This document shows, piece after piece, positions 1-7,681 of a stretch of 7,681 bases of DNA. Under the pieces are notes generated by a model, which had not been told where the DNA came from, did no database searches, and was given only the letters and a program-made list of their open reading frames with translations. Position 1 is the stretch's first letter; each line of letters begins with the position of its first letter. The stretch is from Clostridiales bacterium (GTDB lineage: Bacteria; Bacillota; Clostridia; Christensenellales; DUVY01): NCBI GenBank assembly GCA_031290295.1, contig JAITNT010000230.1, forward strand, positions 1-7,681, in the 5' to 3' direction. A program made the position numbers and the translations under genes.

Positions 1-2
1 AC

Positions 3-404
3 GGGGTCATAGTCGATTATTTTCAGCATTTGGTTTATGCAAAACCCGAAATGACGGCAAGCGAGCGCAACGATACCTGGGCAAGACTAGAGGCGGAGTT
101 CCGCCCGTACATGGACGCCGAGGGGCTTGCGTTCTTCGGGGAGGGGCGGGCGTGGCAAATAAAGCAGCATATTTACGAGCAACCGTTCTATTACATCGAT
201 TACTGCCTGGCGCAAACGGTCGCGCTGCAATTCAAGCGGCTTGCCGATAAGGATTTTGCGGGCGCGTTCGCAAGGTACAAGAGGTTCGTAGGCTATTGCG
301 GGCAGGAGACGTTCACGGATATTTTGAGGCTTACTGGCCTGGAGACGCCGTTTGACGAAAGGGTGATAGAGGAGATTGCGGGGATAGTAAGGGCAAGAGA
401 ATGA
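3..404 (+). CDS. M3-family oligoendopeptidase (PepF-like), C-terminal fragment cut by the window edge
   Basis: This is the C-terminal 133 codons of a zinc metallopeptidase of family M3, which degrades short peptides in the cytoplasm. The frame is open to the left edge (…VDYFQHLVYAKPEMT…), so the true start lies outside the window; the TTG at 30 is only the first start-like codon in frame. Family-typical features are the acidic/aromatic helix followed by a YAKPEMTASER-like segment, and GRAWQIKQHIYEQPFYYIDYCLAQ at about 144-221, whose H-x5-PFYYIDY-x-LAQ stretch is a conserved part of the M3 C-terminal helical domain with tyrosines implicated in substrate binding. The HEXXH zinc site is upstream and cannot be checked. 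It ends in TGA at 402-404. No hairpin plus T-run terminator is visible after it. The family call is from recognition of the C-terminal pattern; the exact subfamily is uncertain. Confidence 0.85.
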   Translation, partial: GVIVDYFQHLVYAKPEMTASERNDTWARLEAEFRPYMDAEGLAFFGEGRAWQIKQHIYEQPFYYIDYCLAQTVALQFKRLADKDFAGAFARYKRFVGYCGQETFTDILRLTGLETPFDERVIEEIAGIVRARE

Positions 405-409
405 TTGGT

Positions 410-461
410 AAGCGGCGAAGAGGGTCTGGATTGCCACGTCGCTGGCGCTCCTCGCAATGAC
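410..461. repeat. 52-bp intergenic direct repeat, copy 1
   Basis: Runs from AAGCGGCGAAGAGGGTC to CTCGCAATGAC and matches the copy at 487-538 at 50 of 52 positions; the mismatches are T426 versus C503 and G445 versus C522. The core starts with GGATTGCCACGTCGCT and ends with GCAATGAC, with ATTGC and GCAAT as short inverted ends. On the reverse strand it reads GTCATTGCGAGGAGCG…GCGACGTGGCAATCC, which I recognise from memory as a short interspersed repeat type seen in intergenic regions of many unrelated bacteria. No coding capacity. Confidence 0.9.
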
Positions 462-486
462 GGAGAGGATTGGTTTGTTTATGAGC

Positions 487-538
487 AAGCGGCGAAGAGG
501 GTCCGGATTGCCACGTCGCTGCCGCTCCTCGCAATGAC
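487..538. repeat. 52-bp intergenic direct repeat, copy 2
   Basis: Second copy of the repeat at 410-461, same orientation, 77 bp downstream, separated by 25 bp of unrelated sequence. GATTGGT precedes copy 1 directly (403-409) and recurs at 468-474, 12 bp before copy 2, so the repeated unit may be slightly larger with an insertion. The GCCA/TGGC pairing possible inside copy 1 is lost in copy 2 (TGCC), so a conserved internal hairpin is not supported beyond the ATTGC/GCAAT ends. Confidence 0.9.
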
Positions 539-685
539 AATAGAGGGCTAAAAATTGTATGGAGGACGGGTGGCACAGGCGAGGTTTCGACTGCGCGCCG
601 GATTTGACGGACAGGCGGTTTGTTTATTACTTAATATTGTACAATTATGTTCGTTGAAATATTTTGCGTTTTTTGTCAATATGGG

Positions 686-715
686 TTGACACGAACACAT
701 GTTTTGTGTTATACT
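686..715 (+). promoter_or_regulatory. Sigma-A (sigma-70 type) promoter for glnN-uvrB-uvrA
   Basis: A perfect -35 hexamer TTGACA (686-691) is followed after 18 bp by TATACT (710-715), which matches the -10 consensus at five of six positions. A TG at 707-708 one base before the -10 makes an extended -10 element. Transcription should start near 722, giving a leader of about 30 nt before the ATG at 753. This is by far the best promoter in the window, and none is seen between the three downstream genes, so it probably serves all of them. Confidence 0.82.
692..705. promoter_or_regulatory. Putative LexA/DinR (SOS) box
   Basis: The sequence CGAACACATGTTTT fits the Bacillus-type LexA consensus CGAACRNRYGTTYC at 13 of 14 positions; only the last base differs (T for C). 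It lies wholly inside the spacer between the -35 and -10, so a bound repressor would block RNA polymerase. Two of the three genes behind it, uvrB and uvrA, are classical LexA targets, which independently supports the call. LexA itself is not in the window, and binding is inferred. Confidence 0.72.
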
Positions 716-735
716 GTTTACGATAATCTAAAGAT

Positions 736-749
736 AAGGAAAAAAGGTG
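736..749 (+). promoter_or_regulatory. Ribosome binding region of glnN, start ambiguous
   Basis: AAGGA at 736-740 stands 6 nt before an in-frame GTG at 747 and 12 nt before the ATG at 753. A second purine stretch, AAGGTG at 744-749, overlaps that GTG and stands 3 nt before the ATG. Either codon could be used; the difference is two residues (Met-His). Confidence 0.5.
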
Positions 750-752
750 CAT

Positions 753-2831
753 ATGGATAAGTTTTTTGAGTTCGGCTCTATGGTTTTCGGCGACGAGGTT
801 ATGCGCGAGCGGCTGTCGGAGGACACCTATCATTCGCTGCGGCAGACGATAGACTGCGGGTCGCCGCTCGAGCTTGCCGCGGCGGACGCCGTCGCCGAGT
901 CGATGAAGGGCTGGGCGTTGGAAAAGGGCGCTACGCATTTCTGCCATTGGGTTACGCATATGACCGGGCTTACGTCGGAGAAGCACGACGCGTTTCTTTT
1001 TGTGGACGTCAAGGGGCGGGCGCTTACGTCGTTTTCTGGGTCGAGCCTTATAAAGGGCGAGTCCGACGCTTCGAGCTTTCCGTCGGGGGGCTTAAGGGCT
1101 ACAAGCGAGGCGCGCGGCTATACCGCGTGGGATTGCACCTCGCCGGCTTTTGTTAAGGAGCAGACGCTTTATATTCCTACGGCGTTCTGTTCTTATCACG
1201 GGGAGGCGCTCGACACCAAAACGCCGCTTCTGCGGTCTATGGAAATATTGAACGCTTCGGGCGTACGCTTTATGCGCGCGCTCGGCAACAAGAAGGTAAA
1301 GCGCGTGACACCGCTCGTGGGCGCGGAGCAGGAGTACTTCCTTGTCGATAAGCAATATTACGATAAGCGCATGGATTTGATGCTTACGGGCCGCACGCTG
1401 CTCGGGAAGCTGCCGCCTAAGGGACAGGAGCTTTCCGACCATTATTTCGGCAACCTGAAGCCGAGGGTCGCCGCCTTTATGAGGGAGCTTGACCGCGAGC
1501 TTTGGCGGCTCGGGGTTTCGGCGCATACCGAGCACAACGAGGTTGCGCCCGCGCAGCACGAGCTAGCGCCTATCTTCTCGATCGTCAATATCGCCGCCGA
1601 CAATAACAACCTCACTATGGAAATGATGAAGAAGGTCGCGCTAAGGCACGGTCTCGTCTGCCTGCTGCATGAAAAGCCGTTTAAGGGCGTTAACGGCAGC
1701 GGCAAGCATAATAACTGGTCGCTTTGTACGGACGACGGTTTCAATATGCTAAAACCCGGGAAGAATCCTAAAGACAATACCGTTTTTCTTTTGACGCTGG
1801 CCGCCGTTATAGAGGCGGTCGATAATTACGCGGAGTTGCTCATTATGTCGGTGGCGAGCGCGGGCAACAGCCACCGCCTGGGCGCGCACGAAGCGCCGCC
1901 CGCCATAGTCAGTATTTATCTCGGGGAGGAGGTTACGGGGCTTTTGAAGCAGCTCGAAACGGACGGCGGCGAATCCGCGCAGTCTAAGTCGCTGAAGCTC
2001 GACGTAAACACGCTGCCGCAGTTCAAGCTCGACAACTCCGACCGCAACCGCACCTCGCCGTTCGCGTATACGGGCAACAAGTTTGAGTTCAGAATGCCCG
2101 GCTCGGCGGTGTCTATCGCGGCTTGCAATACCTTCCTTAACACGATAGTAAGCGACAGCCTTGACCGTATAAGCGACAGGTTGGAGGCGGCTAAGGACAA
2201 AAAGACGGAGGCGTACGCGCTCGTCAAGGAGATTATCGCCGCGCACGGTCGGATTATTTTTAACGGCAACAACTATTCCCCGGAGTGGGTTGCGGAGGCC
2301 GCCCGCCGCGGACTGAAAAATATCAATAATCCGGTCGACGCGTTTGCCGCCCTCAAGGACCCTAAGAACAGGAATATGCTGATACGCAAAAAGGCGTACA
2401 ACGCCGCGGAGCTGGAATCGCGGTATGAAATTCATATGCTGTCCTACATCAAAACGGTTAATATCGAGGCGGGGACGCTTGCCGAAATAGCGGAGCTGCA
2501 AATTTTGCCCGCCGTACGGAAATACCTCGGCGAGCTGTCCGCGGCGTACTCCTCGCTCGCCGCGAACGGGATAGACAGTCCCGCGCTTTTTGCCGACCTC
2601 GGGCGCATAGCCCTCGGCGCGGAACGTTTATCGGCGGCGTCGGTCGCGTTGAAGGCGGCGGTAATAGCCGCGCGCGATACCTCGGAGCTGCGTGCCCGCG
2701 CGGAAAGCTTCCGCGATAACATACTGCCCGCGATGAGCGCAGTCCGCGAGGCTTGCGATGCGTTAGAGGGTGAGGTCGCCGCCGAGTATTGGCCTATACC
2801 GACCTATTTTGACCTCTTGTTCAGGGTGTAA
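753..2831 (+). CDS. glnN: Glutamine synthetase type III
   Basis: Makes glutamine from glutamate, ammonium and ATP in the cytoplasm, the entry step of ammonium assimilation. At 692 aa (694 from the alternative GTG at 747) it has the roughly 700-aa size of the GSIII family and is much longer than GSI or GSII. Visible signatures, numbered from the ATG: N-terminal FGSMVFGDEVMRERL near residue 7; GAEQEYFLVDK at about 190, carrying metal-binding glutamates; NEVAPAQHELAPIF at about 262; NGSGKHNNWS at about 314; SHRLGAHEAPPAI soon after; NRTSPFAYTGNKFEFRMPGS ending near 451. A helical C-terminal extension, typical of GSIII, completes it. I see no frameshift or lost key residue. It is the first gene behind the SOS-box promoter and ends 12 bp before uvrB. 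Characterised GSIII enzymes are dodecamers and are known from Bacteroides, cyanobacteria and Clostridia. The ATG is preferred over the GTG as the commoner start codon. Confidence 0.96.
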   Translation: MDKFFEFGSMVFGDEVMRERLSEDTYHSLRQTIDCGSPLELAAADAVAESMKGWALEKGATHFCHWVTHMTGLTSEKHDAFLFVDVKGRALTSFSGSSLIKGESDASSFPSGGLRATSEARGYTAWDCTSPAFVKEQTLYIPTAFCSYHGEALDTKTPLLRSMEILNASGVRFMRALGNKKVKRVTPLVGAEQEYFLVDKQYYDKRMDLMLTGRTLLGKLPPKGQELSDHYFGNLKPRVAAFMRELDRELWRLGVSAHTEHNEVAPAQHELAPIFSIVNIAADNNNLTMEMMKKVALRHGLVCLLHEKPFKGVNGSGKHNNWSLCTDDGFNMLKPGKNPKDNTVFLLTLAAVIEAVDNYAELLIMSVASAGNSHRLGAHEAPPAIVSIYLGEEVTGLLKQLETDGGESAQSKSLKLDVNTLPQFKLDNSDRNRTSPFAYTGNKFEFRMPGSAVSIAACNTFLNTIVSDSLDRISDRLEAAKDKKTEAYALVKEIIAAHGRIIFNGNNYSPEWVAEAARRGLKNINNPVDAFAALKDPKNRNMLIRKKAYNAAELESRYEIHMLSYIKTVNIEAGTLAEIAELQILPAVRKYLGELSAAYSSLAANGIDSPALFADLGRIALGAERLSAASVALKAAVIAARDTSELRARAESFRDNILPAMSAVREACDALEGEVAAEYWPIPTYFDLLFRV

Positions 2832-2837
2832 GGGAGA
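2831..2837 (+). promoter_or_regulatory. Shine-Dalgarno site supporting the TTG start of uvrB
   Basis: AGGGAGA stands 6 nt before the TTG at 2844 and overlaps the last base of the glnN stop codon. No ATG or GTG lies nearby in frame, and the protein from this TTG begins as UvrB proteins normally do ([17 protein letters not shown]), so this site fixes the start. Confidence 0.8.
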
Positions 2838-2843
2838 GATACT

Positions 2844-4844
2844 TTGGATTTTGAGCTTATATCTAAATACCGCCCTACGGGCGATCAACCGCAGGCTATC
2901 GAAAAACTGACGGAGGGCTTGCGCGACGGCTTGAGAACGCAGGTTCTGTTGGGCGTTACGGGCAGCGGAAAAACGTATACCGTAGCTAACGTCATCGAAA
3001 GGCTTAACCGCCCCGCGCTCGTCATCGCGCATAACAAAATTCTCGCCTCGCAGCTTTGTAACGAGTTCAGAGAGTTCTTTCCGCATAACCGCGTGGAGTT
3101 CTTCGTCAGCTATTACGATTACTATCAGCCGGAGGCATATATTCCGTCGAGCGACACCTATATCGAAAAGGACATTAACATCAACGACGAGATAGACAAG
3201 CTGCGCCATTCCGCCACCTGCTCGCTGCACGAGCGGCGCGATACCATTGTCGTAGCGAGCGTTTCGTGTATTTACGGACTGGGCGCGCCCGAGGAATATT
3301 ATCGGCTTACGCTGTCCGCTCGCCCGGGCGATAACATCGGGCGCGAGGAGTTTATTCATAAGCTTGTGAAGATTAACTACAAGCGAAACGATATGGAATT
3401 CGCGCGTACCAACTTCCGCGTGCGCGGCGACGTCGTGGAGGTTTTTCCCGCGTCCAGCAACGAATATGCGGTAAGAATAGAGTTTTTCGGGGATACTATC
3501 GAGCGCATAAGCGAGATAGAGGCTATTACGGGCAGGGTTACGGCGGACTTAAAGCATACGGCGATTTTTCCTGCGACGCATTACACCGTAGGCGACGATA
3601 CCTTGAAGAACGCGCTCGCTAAAATAGAGCGCGATATGCAAATTCAGGTCGAGGCTTTCGAGGCGCAGGGCAAGCTTATAGAGGCGCAGCGCATTCGCGA
3701 AAGGGTGAATTACGATCTGGAGATGCTGCGCGAGCTGGGGTACTGCAACGGTATCGAGAACTACTCGCGTTACTTCGACGGACGGAAGCCCGGCGAGCCG
3801 CCGTATACGCTGCTGGACTATTTTCCTAAGGACTTCCTGATTTTTGTGGACGAGAGCCATATGTCGCTTCCGCAAATACGCGGCATGTATAACGGCGACC
3901 GCGCCCGTAAAGGCAACCTTGTGGATTTCGGCTTCCGGTTGCCCTCGGCGTACGATAACCGACCGCTGAATTTCCCGGAGTTTAACGACAGGGTATCGCA
4001 GATGGTGGCTATCTCGGCGACTCCCGGGGATTATGAAATGGGTATCGCGGGCGCCGTTGCGGAGCAGCTTATTCGTCCTACGGGGCTTGTCGACCCGGAA
4101 ATAGACGTGCGTAAAATCGACGGGCAGATCGACGATTTGATATCCGAGATTTTTAAGGCGACGGACGCGGGCGGCAGGGTGCTTGTCACCACGCTCACCA
4201 AAAAAACCTCGGAGAGCCTAACCGACTATTTGCGCGAGCAGAGCATTAAGGTGCGGTATATGCACTCCGAGATAGAAACACTCGAGCGTATAGAGATTAT
4301 CGGGGGGCTTAGGCGCGGCGATTTCGACGTGCTTGTCGGAATTAATCTTTTGAGAGAGGGGCTGGATTTGCCCGAGGTCAGGCTCGTCGCTATACTCGAC
4401 GCGGACAAGGAGGGCTTTTTGCGGAGCGATTCCGCGCTGATACAGACGATAGGGCGCGCGGCGCGCAACTCGGACGGCAGGGTTATTATGTACGCGGACA
4501 AGGTAACCGGCTCGATGGCGCGCGCGATTGACGAAACGAACCGCCGCCGGGAAAAGCAGACCGCCTACAACGAGGCGCACAATATAACGCCGCAAACAAT
4601 AATCAAGGACGTTACAAATTCGCTTGAAATTTCCTTTAAGCCCGAGACCGTTCCCGATATCAGGGTCGAGGATATACCGCGCGAGCTGGAACGGTTAAAG
4701 GCGATGATGGGCATAGCCTCAAAAAATCTCGACTTCGAGCAGGCGATACTTATACGCGACGAAATGGCTAAGCTTAAAAAGAAGCAGACGGCGGATAAGC
4801 AAAAACAGATTAAGGACAGAATACGGAATTACAAAAAGGACTAA
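2844..4844 (+). CDS. uvrB: UvrABC excinuclease subunit B (UvrB)
   Basis: DNA-damage verification helicase of nucleotide excision repair: loaded on DNA by UvrA, it clamps the strand at the lesion and recruits UvrC for incision. The 666 aa match the family length (E. coli about 673). Visible in order: N-terminal [11 protein letters not shown]; Walker A GVTGSGKT at 37-44; the tyrosine-rich beta-hairpin [12 protein letters not shown] from residue 90, which inserts between the DNA strands; motif II DESH at 336-339; SATPGDYE from 391; [16 protein letters not shown] from 499; motif [11 protein letters not shown] at 534-542; and a C-terminal UVR domain at about 611-648 ([27 protein letters not shown]), which binds UvrC and UvrA. 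Translation starts at TTG. It lies 12 bp after glnN and 4 bp before uvrA, so the three are very probably co-transcribed. All motifs appear intact. Confidence 0.98.
   Translation: MDFELISKYRPTGDQPQAIEKLTEGLRDGLRTQVLLGVTGSGKTYTVANVIERLNRPALVIAHNKILASQLCNEFREFFPHNRVEFFVSYYDYYQPEAYIPSSDTYIEKDININDEIDKLRHSATCSLHERRDTIVVASVSCIYGLGAPEEYYRLTLSARPGDNIGREEFIHKLVKINYKRNDMEFARTNFRVRGDVVEVFPASSNEYAVRIEFFGDTIERISEIEAITGRVTADLKHTAIFPATHYTVGDDTLKNALAKIERDMQIQVEAFEAQGKLIEAQRIRERVNYDLEMLRELGYCNGIENYSRYFDGRKPGEPPYTLLDYFPKDFLIFVDESHMSLPQIRGMYNGDRARKGNLVDFGFRLPSAYDNRPLNFPEFNDRVSQMVAISATPGDYEMGIAGAVAEQLIRPTGLVDPEIDVRKIDGQIDDLISEIFKATDAGGRVLVTTLTKKTSESLTDYLREQSIKVRYMHSEIETLERIEIIGGLRRGDFDVLVGINLLREGLDLPEVRLVAILDADKEGFLRSDSALIQTIGRAARNSDGRVIMYADKVTGSMARAIDETNRRREKQTAYNEAHNITPQTIIKDVTNSLEISFKPETVPDIRVEDIPRELERLKAMMGIASKNLDFEQAILIRDEMAKLKKKQTADKQKQIKDRIRNYKKD
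4836..4840 (+). promoter_or_regulatory. Shine-Dalgarno site of uvrA inside the end of uvrB
   Basis: AAGGA within the last codons of uvrB stands 8 nt before the uvrA ATG at 4849. Because the site is inside the upstream reading frame and the genes are 4 bp apart, translation of uvrA is probably coupled to that of uvrB. Confidence 0.7.
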
Positions 4845-4848
4845 ACAA

Positions 4849-7671
4849 ATGAAAGACGAAATATTTATAAAAGGCGCAAAGGAAAATAATCTCAAAAACA
4901 TCGACCTTAGAATACCGCGTAATAAGCTCGTGGTTTTTACGGGTATTTCGGGCAGCGGCAAAACCTCGCTCGCTTTCGATACCATATTCGCCGAGGGGCA
5001 GCGCAGATACGTCGAGTCGCTTTCGTCGTACGCAAGGCAATTCCTCGGGCAGATGGACAAGCCCGACGTGGAGCTTATAGAGGGACTGTCGCCGGCTATC
5101 TCGATAGATCAACGCTCAACCTCGCATAATCCGCGCTCAACCGTGGGGACGGTGACGGAGGTATACGATTATCTCAGGCTGCTTTACGCCAGAATCGGCG
5201 TGGTGCATTGCCCGGAATGCGGACGCGAAATTGAGAAGCAGGGCGTAGATCAGATTTGCGACAGGGTTATGGCGCTGCCGGAGGGTTCAAAAATACTCGT
5301 CAACGCGCCCGTAGCGCGGGGAAAGAAGGGCGAATTCTCTAAGGCGCTGGAAAGCTTCGCCAAAAACGGCTATGTGCGCGTAAAAATCGACGGCGCGATT
5401 TACTCGCTGGAGGAGGAAATAAAGCTCGATAAGAACGTCAAGCATAATATAAGCGTGGTCGTAGACCGTCTTGTTATAAAGCCGGACATCGGCAAGCGGC
5501 TTACGGACAGTATTGAAACGGCGATTAAGCTTTCGGAGGGTCTCGTCGTCATCGACTGCGACGGTACGGAAACGCTTTATTCCGATAAGTACGCGTGCCC
5601 CGACTGCAACATAAGCATAGAGGAGGTAGAGCCGCGCTTGTTTTCCTTTAACAGCCCGTTCGGCGCGTGCCCCGATTGCATGGGCTTGGGGTTTAAGAGC
5701 GAAATAGATCCGGAGCTGATTATTAAGGACAGAAGCCTTTCGCTTAACCAGGGGGCGATGGCGATAAGCGGCTGGAACATGGACTTCGGCAGTATGAATC
5801 AAATGTACTTCAAGGCGCTTTCTAAGGAGTACGGCTTCAGCCTGGACACGCCCGTTAAGGATTTGCCCGAAAAGATTGTAAATATACTGCTTTACGGCAG
5901 CAAGGGTATAAAATTCGATATGTCCTATAATTCCTCGACGTTTTCGGGCAGCTATTCCGCGAGCTGGGAAGGATTAGTCAATAATCTTTCGCGGCGGTAC
6001 AGGGAGACTACCTCGGACTTCACCAAAGCCGAAATAGAAAGGTATATGAAGGTTTCGGATTGTCAGGCCTGCGGGGGCTTGCGCCTCAAAAAGGAAGCGC
6101 TTGCGGTAACGGTAGACGGCAAGAATATTGCGAAAATATCGGGCTTATCCATATCGGATTTGTATCAGTTCTTCCAAACCGTTAAGCTTTCGGAACGCGA
6201 CGCCTATATCGCGCGTCAGATTTTGCAGGAGATTTGGTCGCGCCTTAACTTCCTGATTAACGTGGGGCTTAATTACCTTACCTTAGCCAGAAGCGCGGGC
6301 AGCCTGTCGGGCGGTGAAGCCCAGCGCATACGGCTTGCCACGCAGATAGGCAGCGGGCTTACGGGCGTGCTGTATATTTTGGACGAGCCGAGCATAGGTC
6401 TGCATCAGCGCGATAACGCCCGTCTGCTTAATTCCTTGAAGAGCCTGCGCGATTTGGGCAATACCCTTATCGTCGTAGAGCATGACGAGGAAACGATGCG
6501 CGAGTGCGACCACCTCGTCGATATCGGTCCGGGCGCGGGCGCGCACGGCGGCGAGGTTGTGGCGCAGGGTACGGTCGAGGACGTTATCAATACTCCGCGT
6601 TCGGTTACGGGGCAGTATTTGAGCGGAAAGAGGTTTATAGCCGTTCCCGAGAAGCGCCGGCCGCTGACGGGACATTTCCTAAAAATCCTCGGGGCGCGTG
6701 AAAACAACCTCAAAAATATAGACGTAGAAATTCCGCTGGGGCTTATGACGGCGGTTACGGGAGTATCGGGGAGCGGCAAAAGCTCGCTGATAAACATGAC
6801 GTTAAGGCCGCACCTCGCCGCCTTGCTTAACAGGGCGCGCGTACGCGGGTCGAAGGTCAGGGGCATAGAGGGCGCGGAGCAGTTAGATAAAATTATCGAT
6901 ATCGACCAAAGCCCTATAGGGCGTACGCCGCGTTCTAATCCGGCGACGTACACGGGCGCGTTCACGCATATACGCGAGCTGTTTGCGAGCACCGCGGACG
7001 CTAAAGAGCGCGGCTACGGGTCGGGCAGGTTCAGCTTCAACGTCAAGGGCGGGCGCTGCGAGGCGTGCGGCGGCGACGGCATTAAGCGGATAGAGATGAA
7101 CTTTTTGCCCGACGTGTACGTGCAGTGCGAGGCGTGTAAGGGTAAGCGTTATAACCGCGAGACCCTGCAGGTTAAGTATAAGGGCAAGAATATCAGCGAG
7201 GTTCTTGAAATGACCGTAGAGGAAGCCGTAACGTTCTTCGGGAACTACACGTCGATAAGGAACAAAATTCAGACGCTGTTCGAGGTGGGACTCGGTTATA
7301 TAAAGCTCGGGCAGGCGGCGACTACGCTTTCGGGCGGCGAGGCGCAGCGCGTGAAGCTTGCAACCGAGTTGTCTAAGCGCGGTACGGGGCGCACGGTATA
7401 CATTCTGGACGAGCCGACTACGGGACTGCATATCGCCGACATCGATAAGCTGATATCTATCCTGCAAAGGCTCACGGACGGCGGAAATACCGTAATCGTT
7501 ATAGAGCATAATCTTGACGTAATTAAGGTTTGCGATTACATAATCGACATGGGTCCGGAGGGCGGCGAGGCGGGCGGCTATTGTATCGCGAGCGGTACTC
7601 CCGAGGAGGTTGCGCTTGTGCCCGAAAGCTTCACGGGACGGTATCTAAAAAAGATGCTGAAAAAAAATTAA
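4849..7671 (+). CDS. uvrA: UvrABC excinuclease subunit A (UvrA)
   Basis: Damage-sensing ABC-type ATPase of nucleotide excision repair; a UvrA dimer finds distortions in DNA, hands them to UvrB and leaves. The 940 aa equal the E. coli length. Two ABC modules are present. Module 1: Walker A GISGSGKT at 32-39, signature LSGGEAQR from 486, Walker B region LDEPSIGLH from 511. Module 2: Walker A GVSGSGKS at 638-645, LSGGEAQR from 827, LDEPTTGLH from 853. Zinc-binding cysteines are intact: C250/C253 with C274/C277 in the first finger and C737/C740 with C760/C763 in the second (CxxC-X19-CxxC), plus CxxC pairs at 121/124 and 405/408 that are usual in the family. The UvrB-binding and signature insertion regions sit between the module 1 Walker A and signature. 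It follows uvrB by 4 bp and stops at TAA 7669-7671; no terminator is seen in the remaining 10 bp. Confidence 0.98.
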   Translation: MKDEIFIKGAKENNLKNIDLRIPRNKLVVFTGISGSGKTSLAFDTIFAEGQRRYVESLSSYARQFLGQMDKPDVELIEGLSPAISIDQRSTSHNPRSTVGTVTEVYDYLRLLYARIGVVHCPECGREIEKQGVDQICDRVMALPEGSKILVNAPVARGKKGEFSKALESFAKNGYVRVKIDGAIYSLEEEIKLDKNVKHNISVVVDRLVIKPDIGKRLTDSIETAIKLSEGLVVIDCDGTETLYSDKYACPDCNISIEEVEPRLFSFNSPFGACPDCMGLGFKSEIDPELIIKDRSLSLNQGAMAISGWNMDFGSMNQMYFKALSKEYGFSLDTPVKDLPEKIVNILLYGSKGIKFDMSYNSSTFSGSYSASWEGLVNNLSRRYRETTSDFTKAEIERYMKVSDCQACGGLRLKKEALAVTVDGKNIAKISGLSISDLYQFFQTVKLSERDAYIARQILQEIWSRLNFLINVGLNYLTLARSAGSLSGGEAQRIRLATQIGSGLTGVLYILDEPSIGLHQRDNARLLNSLKSLRDLGNTLIVVEHDEETMRECDHLVDIGPGAGAHGGEVVAQGTVEDVINTPRSVTGQYLSGKRFIAVPEKRRPLTGHFLKILGARENNLKNIDVEIPLGLMTAVTGVSGSGKSSLINMTLRPHLAALLNRARVRGSKVRGIEGAEQLDKIIDIDQSPIGRTPRSNPATYTGAFTHIRELFASTADAKERGYGSGRFSFNVKGGRCEACGGDGIKRIEMNFLPDVYVQCEACKGKRYNRETLQVKYKGKNISEVLEMTVEEAVTFFGNYTSIRNKIQTLFEVGLGYIKLGQAATTLSGGEAQRVKLATELSKRGTGRTVYILDEPTTGLHIADIDKLISILQRLTDGGNTVIVIEHNLDVIKVCDYIIDMGPEGGEAGGYCIASGTPEEVALVPESFTGRYLKKMLKKN

Positions 7672-7681
7672 AATATTTTAC

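Larger units (their letters stand above)
405..752. other. Non-coding region between the peptidase and glnN
   Basis: These 348 bases hold no convincing gene. From left to right: two 52-bp direct repeats (410-461, 487-538), a GC-rich stretch with no recognisable function (about 560-620), an AT-rich stretch with a perfect 10-bp palindrome ATTGTACAAT (636-645), then the glnN promoter with its LexA-like box (686-715) and the ribosome binding site. Open frames on the minus strand across the repeats are translations of the repeat and are not credible genes. Confidence 0.8.

Noticed and set aside
87..576. Minus-strand open frames of 133 and 81 codons across the intergenic repeats
   Set aside because: They run over the interspersed repeats and the antisense of the peptidase gene. 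The translated pieces (VIARSASDVAIQ, RHCEERQRRGNP) are what this repeat gives in different frames, not protein family sequences.
571..600. Possible tRNA T-arm, from the GGTTTCGACTG string
   Set aside because: It differs from the GGTTCGANNCC pattern and no acceptor stem, D-arm or anticodon arm can be placed around it.
604..632. Second promoter upstream, with TTGACG at 604-609
   Set aside because: The only -10-like hexamers nearby (TATTAC at 15 bp, TAATAT at 22 bp) are badly spaced; the 686-715 promoter is far better.
559..657. Small 32-codon open frame starting ATGGAGGACGGG
   Set aside because: No well-placed ribosome binding site, no promoter with good hexamers, no recognisable family and abrupt composition change inside it; length is within chance expectation.
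645..679. Divergent leftward promoter using TTGACA on the minus strand (679-674)
   Set aside because: No acceptable -10 lies 16 to 18 bp away on the minus strand, and there is no leftward gene for it to serve.
1749..2501. Long minus-strand open frame of 250 codons within glnN, and similar ones in uvrB and uvrA
   Set aside because: They are antisense to genes with clear family motifs throughout, are rich in Arg and Leu as reverse-frame shadows usually are, and match no family I recognise.
2809..2843. Separate promoter for uvrB from TTGACC at 2809-2814
   Set aside because: No -10-like hexamer at 16 to 18 bp; that position holds the glnN stop codon and the uvrB Shine-Dalgarno sequence. No LexA-like box was found there either.
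7672..7681. Terminator after uvrA
   Set aside because: Only 10 AT-rich bases remain and they form no hairpin; the true end of the operon is outside the window.

Overview
The window most resembles a chromosomal segment from an anaerobic Bacillota, probably an uncultured Clostridia lineage. This rests on a type III glutamine synthetase, the uvrB-uvrA gene order, Shine-Dalgarno-led starts including a TTG start, and a promoter carrying a Gram-positive type LexA (SOS) box. GC content looks intermediate, a little above half. The taxonomic call is inference; there is no rRNA or other strong marker here.

Layout, all genes on the + strand. Bases 1-404 hold the C-terminal part of an M3-family oligoendopeptidase whose start and catalytic HEXXH motif lie upstream of the window. 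Bases 405-752 are non-coding. They contain two near-identical 52-bp direct repeats (410-461 and 487-538), an unexplained GC-rich stretch, and an AT-rich promoter region ending in TTGACA-N18-TATACT (686-715). Between the -35 and -10 lies a sequence, 692-705, that fits 13 of 14 positions of the Bacillus-type LexA consensus CGAACRNRYGTTYC. Three genes follow: glnN (glutamine synthetase III, 753-2831), uvrB (2844-4844) and uvrA (4849-7671), with gaps of only 12 and 4 bp and no visible terminator or second promoter between them. The last 10 bp hold nothing recognisable.

UvrA and UvrB are the damage-sensing half of nucleotide excision repair, and their control by LexA is classical. The unusual point is that glutamine synthetase III sits first in the apparent operon, directly behind the SOS-box promoter, so a central nitrogen-assimilation enzyme would be co-transcribed with, and possibly damage-induced along with, the repair genes.

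I see no CRISPR array, transposase, phage gene, tRNA or rRNA. All four coding regions belong to well-known families with their key motifs intact. The second-look items are the regulatory architecture and the intergenic repeats, not a novel protein system.
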